NCBI GenBank assembly: GCA_021808195.1
Contig: JAKBCE010000099.1
Coordinates: 1-8,554 of the forward strand
Length of the DNA: 8,554 nt
Direction of reading: 5' to 3'
Source: Pseudomonadota bacterium
GTDB lineage: Bacteria > Pseudomonadota > Gammaproteobacteria > Steroidobacterales > Steroidobacteraceae
Numbering within the stretch: the first letter of the stretch is position 1; each line of letters starts with the position of its first letter. The position numbers were made by a program, and so were the translations under genes. Shown piece after piece: positions 6,787 through 8,554 of the stretch. The notes under the pieces were generated by a model that was not told where the DNA came from, ran no database searches, and saw only the letters and a program-made list of their open reading frames with translations.

Positions 6787-7820
6787 GTGCGTGACAAGCG
6801 CCGCAAGCCCAACTCACTCGACATCGCCCACCTGGCGGGAGTGTCGCAGTCGACGGTCTCGCGCGCGCTGCGCGCAGACCCGATGGTCTCTCCGGCGACC
6901 CGCGAGCGTATTCTCGAGGTGGCCCGCGAGCTCAACTACCACGTCGACAAGAACGCCTCAAGCCTGCGCCGCAAGCACACCGGGACGCTGGCGCTGCTCT
7001 TTTTCGAGGATCCGACCACCGACGACTCGGCGATCAACCCGTTCTTCCACTCGATGTTAGGCTCGATCATCCGCGCCTGTTCGCGCCAGGGTTACGATCT
7101 GCTCGTGTCGTTCCAGGATCTGCTGCGCGACTGGCTCGCCGACTACGAGGACAGCCACAAGGCCGATGGGATCATCCTGCTCGGCTACGGCGATTACCTC
7201 GCCTACCGCGAGCGCCTCGAGGCGCTGATCGGGCACGGCGCGCACCTGGTGCGCTGGGGACAGATCCTGCCCGATCATCCGGGTGTCTCGATCGGCTGTG
7301 ACAACGTGGCCGGCGGCCGGCTCGCTGCCGAGCATCTGCTGCGCAGCGGACGGCAGCGCATCGGATTTCTCGGCGACATCGCCGCCTCGGCACCGGAGAT
7401 GGCGGACCGTTATCGCGGCTACCGCGAAACGCTGCTCGCCGCGGGCGTCACGCCTGATCCGCGCCTGCAGGTTGGGGCCGTGTCGACCGAAGCGTCCGGC
7501 CATGCCGCGCTGCGCGCGCTGCTCGATCGCGGCCTGCCCTTCGATGCGGTGTTCGCCGCGAGTGATCTCATTGCCATCGGCGCCCTGGGGGCGCCGCCGC
7601 CGGGCGGCGGGTTCCGGAGGATGTGGCGGTGGTCGGATTCGACGGCATTCCGATGGGTGCGGTGACCCGCCCGGCGCTCACTACCGTGTCGCAGAACACC
7701 AAGCGCGCCGGCGAGGTGCTGGTGCAGAGCCTGATCAACCAGATCGAAGGTCGGCCGGCGGAGAACATGATTCTTGCGCCGCAGTTGCTGGTGCGCGAGT
7801 CCTGCGGCGGCCGCACATGA
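6787..7820 (+). pseudogene. LacI-family transcriptional regulator, frameshifted near the C-terminus
   Basis: The first frame (6787-7665, 292 residues) carries a LacI-type helix-turn-helix, SLDIAHLAGVSQSTVSRAL (10-28), a hinge helix ASSLRRK with L60 at the position of LacI Leu56, and most of a periplasmic-binding-like sensor domain (GVSIGCDNVAGGRLAAEHLL, DAVFAASDLIAIGAL). After GAL at 7587 the homology moves back one frame and continues as RRVPEDVAVVGFDGIP to the TGA at 7818-7820. One missing base, or four (a typical member has one more residue here), would restore a protein of about 344 residues, the usual length. The shift lies at a run of five Gs (7587-7591) beside a perfect inverted repeat CCGCCGCC-G-GGCGGCGG (7594-7610). 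Both halves look conserved, so a sequencing error or very recent mutation is likelier than old decay. It is the obvious candidate to bind the ATACGTAT operators and sense a maltose-like sugar; that link is inference. Confidence 0.85.
7594..7610. repeat. GC-only inverted repeat at the lacI frameshift
   Basis: CCGCCGCC and GGCGGCGG are perfect arms around a single G. They can form a six-pair all-GC stem with a CCGGG loop. The repeat starts three bases after a run of five Gs. Such sequences are prone to base-calling error and to polymerase slippage, which bears on whether the lacI frameshift is genuine. Confidence 0.7.
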
Positions 7821-8323
7821 CGCACACGTACCTGCTCGAACCGGGCATCTGGAGCGGTCGGGGCACCTTCTGGCGCGAAGACGGCCAGCCGCTGCTCGCC
7901 GAGTGCCGCACCGAGGTCACGCACCAGAACCACTGCTGGCTGGTCGCCGGGTCCCTGAAGGTGCTCGGCTCCCCGCCGGTCGAGTTCCGCAACGCCTATT
8001 CGATCGAGCCGCCCGCGAAGAAGGGCGGCTGCCTGCGCTGGATTTCGGAGAACGCCATGCTCGGCAAGGTCCAGGGCACCTTCTCGGTGCTCGAGCGGTG
8101 CATTCTCTCGGTGTACAGCTGTACGGCGACCGGCTACCACGGTGCGGAACACTACGGACAACTCGACGCCGGGCACTACCAGGCGTCCGGCGTGCTGCTG
8201 CTCGAGACGCGCCGGCTCTCCTCGTGGGAGATTCTGCTCACACGTGAAGGAGCGCCAGCAGCCGGGCCGTCGGCAGATAGTGATCCACCAGCAGCGCCGC
8301 GAACAGCCACATCAGGTAGCTGA
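7817..8323 (+). CDS. Uncharacterised 168-residue protein coupled to lacI, possibly a lipocalin-like barrel
   Basis: I do not recognise a named family. The ATG overlaps the lacI stop as ATGA, so translation is probably coupled to that gene in its intact frame; no independent ribosome-binding site is evident. The protein has no signal peptide or membrane segment. Residues 5-143 look like a series of short beta strands separated by glycine-rich turns, beginning [11 protein letters not shown] (9-19), with a GxW-like element resembling the first strand of lipocalin-type barrels. Five cysteines (30, 40, 72, 95, 102) and several histidines (36, 39, 108, 112, 120) are present. The fold call is a guess from pattern only. 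The domain seems to end near LLTREG (140-145). The remaining 23 residues are Pro/Ala/Ser-rich and lie antisense to cyoE, so they are probably run-on. Coupling to a sugar regulator hints at a role in the same regulon or as a partner of the regulator. Confidence 0.7.
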   Translation: MTHTYLLEPGIWSGRGTFWREDGQPLLAECRTEVTHQNHCWLVAGSLKVLGSPPVEFRNAYSIEPPAKKGGCLRWISENAMLGKVQGTFSVLERCILSVYSCTATGYHGAEHYGQLDAGHYQASGVLLLETRRLSSWEILLTREGAPAAGPSADSDPPAAPRTATSGS

Positions 8324-8554
8324 TCGAATAGCGGAACAGCCGCATGGGCAGGTGCGGCTGGGGGGCGAATTTCAGACGCACCGCGTAGGCGAGGAAGCGC
8401 ACGCCGAGCGCGAGCGCCGCCGCCAGGTAGATCAGGCCGCTCATGCCGGTGATGAACGGCAGCAGCGTCACCACCAGCAGCAGCACCGAGTACAGCAGGA
8501 TCTGCAGGCGCGTGTACTCCACGCCGTGCGTGACCGGCAGCATCGGAATCCCGA
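8238..8554 (-). CDS. cyoE: Protoheme IX farnesyltransferase, C-terminal part (5' end outside window)
   Basis: The last 105 or so codons of CyoE/CtaB are present; the start lies to the right of the window. The enzyme is an inner-membrane prenyltransferase that adds a farnesyl group to heme b to make heme O for terminal oxidases. The frame opens with [15 protein letters not shown], matching the conserved GIPMLPV of this family, and continues with three hydrophobic segments ([34 protein letters not shown] and [16 protein letters not shown]) and the typical [12 protein letters not shown]. It is unrelated to the sugar genes and marks the edge of that locus. Its 3' end overlaps the tail of the plus-strand unknown gene by 86 bases. 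No terminator is evident just past its stop within that gene. Confidence 0.92.
   Translation of the reverse strand, partial: GIPMLPVTHGVEYTRLQILLYSVLLLVVTLLPFITGMSGLIYLAAALALGVRFLAYAVRLKFAPQPHLPMRLFRYSISYLMWLFAALLVDHYLPTARLLALLHV

Overview
The window reads as high-GC chromosomal DNA from a gammaproteobacterium, most likely of the Xanthomonadales/Nevskiales (Steroidobacter-like) group. This rests on three things: a TonB-dependent receptor of the Xanthomonas/Caulobacter type, a maltose-type alpha-glucosidase, and a CyoE/CtaB C-terminus close to the Pseudomonas/Xanthomonas form. The taxonomic call is inference.

Layout from left to right. An intergenic edge (1-62) carries one copy of a CG-centred 15-bp operator. 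A flavin-dependent halogenase gene (63-1568, minus) and a large TonB-dependent receptor gene (1677-4622, minus) follow, separated by a strong intrinsic terminator (1613-1650). A 327-bp divergent control region (4623-4949) holds three near-identical operators, one degenerate copy and a separate 18-bp near-palindrome. On the plus strand come a GH13 alpha-glucosidase (4950-6566), a LacI-family regulator broken by a frameshift (6787-7820), and a 168-codon unknown gene that overlaps the lacI stop by ATGA. The right edge is the 3' end of cyoE/ctaB on the minus strand (8238-8554), which overlaps the tail of the unknown gene.

Together this looks like an alpha-glucan/maltodextrin scavenging locus. The receptor would bring oligosaccharides across the outer membrane, the alpha-glucosidase would release glucose, and a LacI-type regulator binding the repeated operator would control both divergent units and at least one more gene to the left of the window. 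The odd partner is the halogenase: it has the complete set of catalytic motifs but sits in a carbohydrate locus with no tryptophan or natural-product genes in view. cyoE is housekeeping and marks the right boundary.

Points most worth checking: the operator family and its regulon, the role of the halogenase, whether the lacI frameshift is real, and the small protein coupled to lacI.
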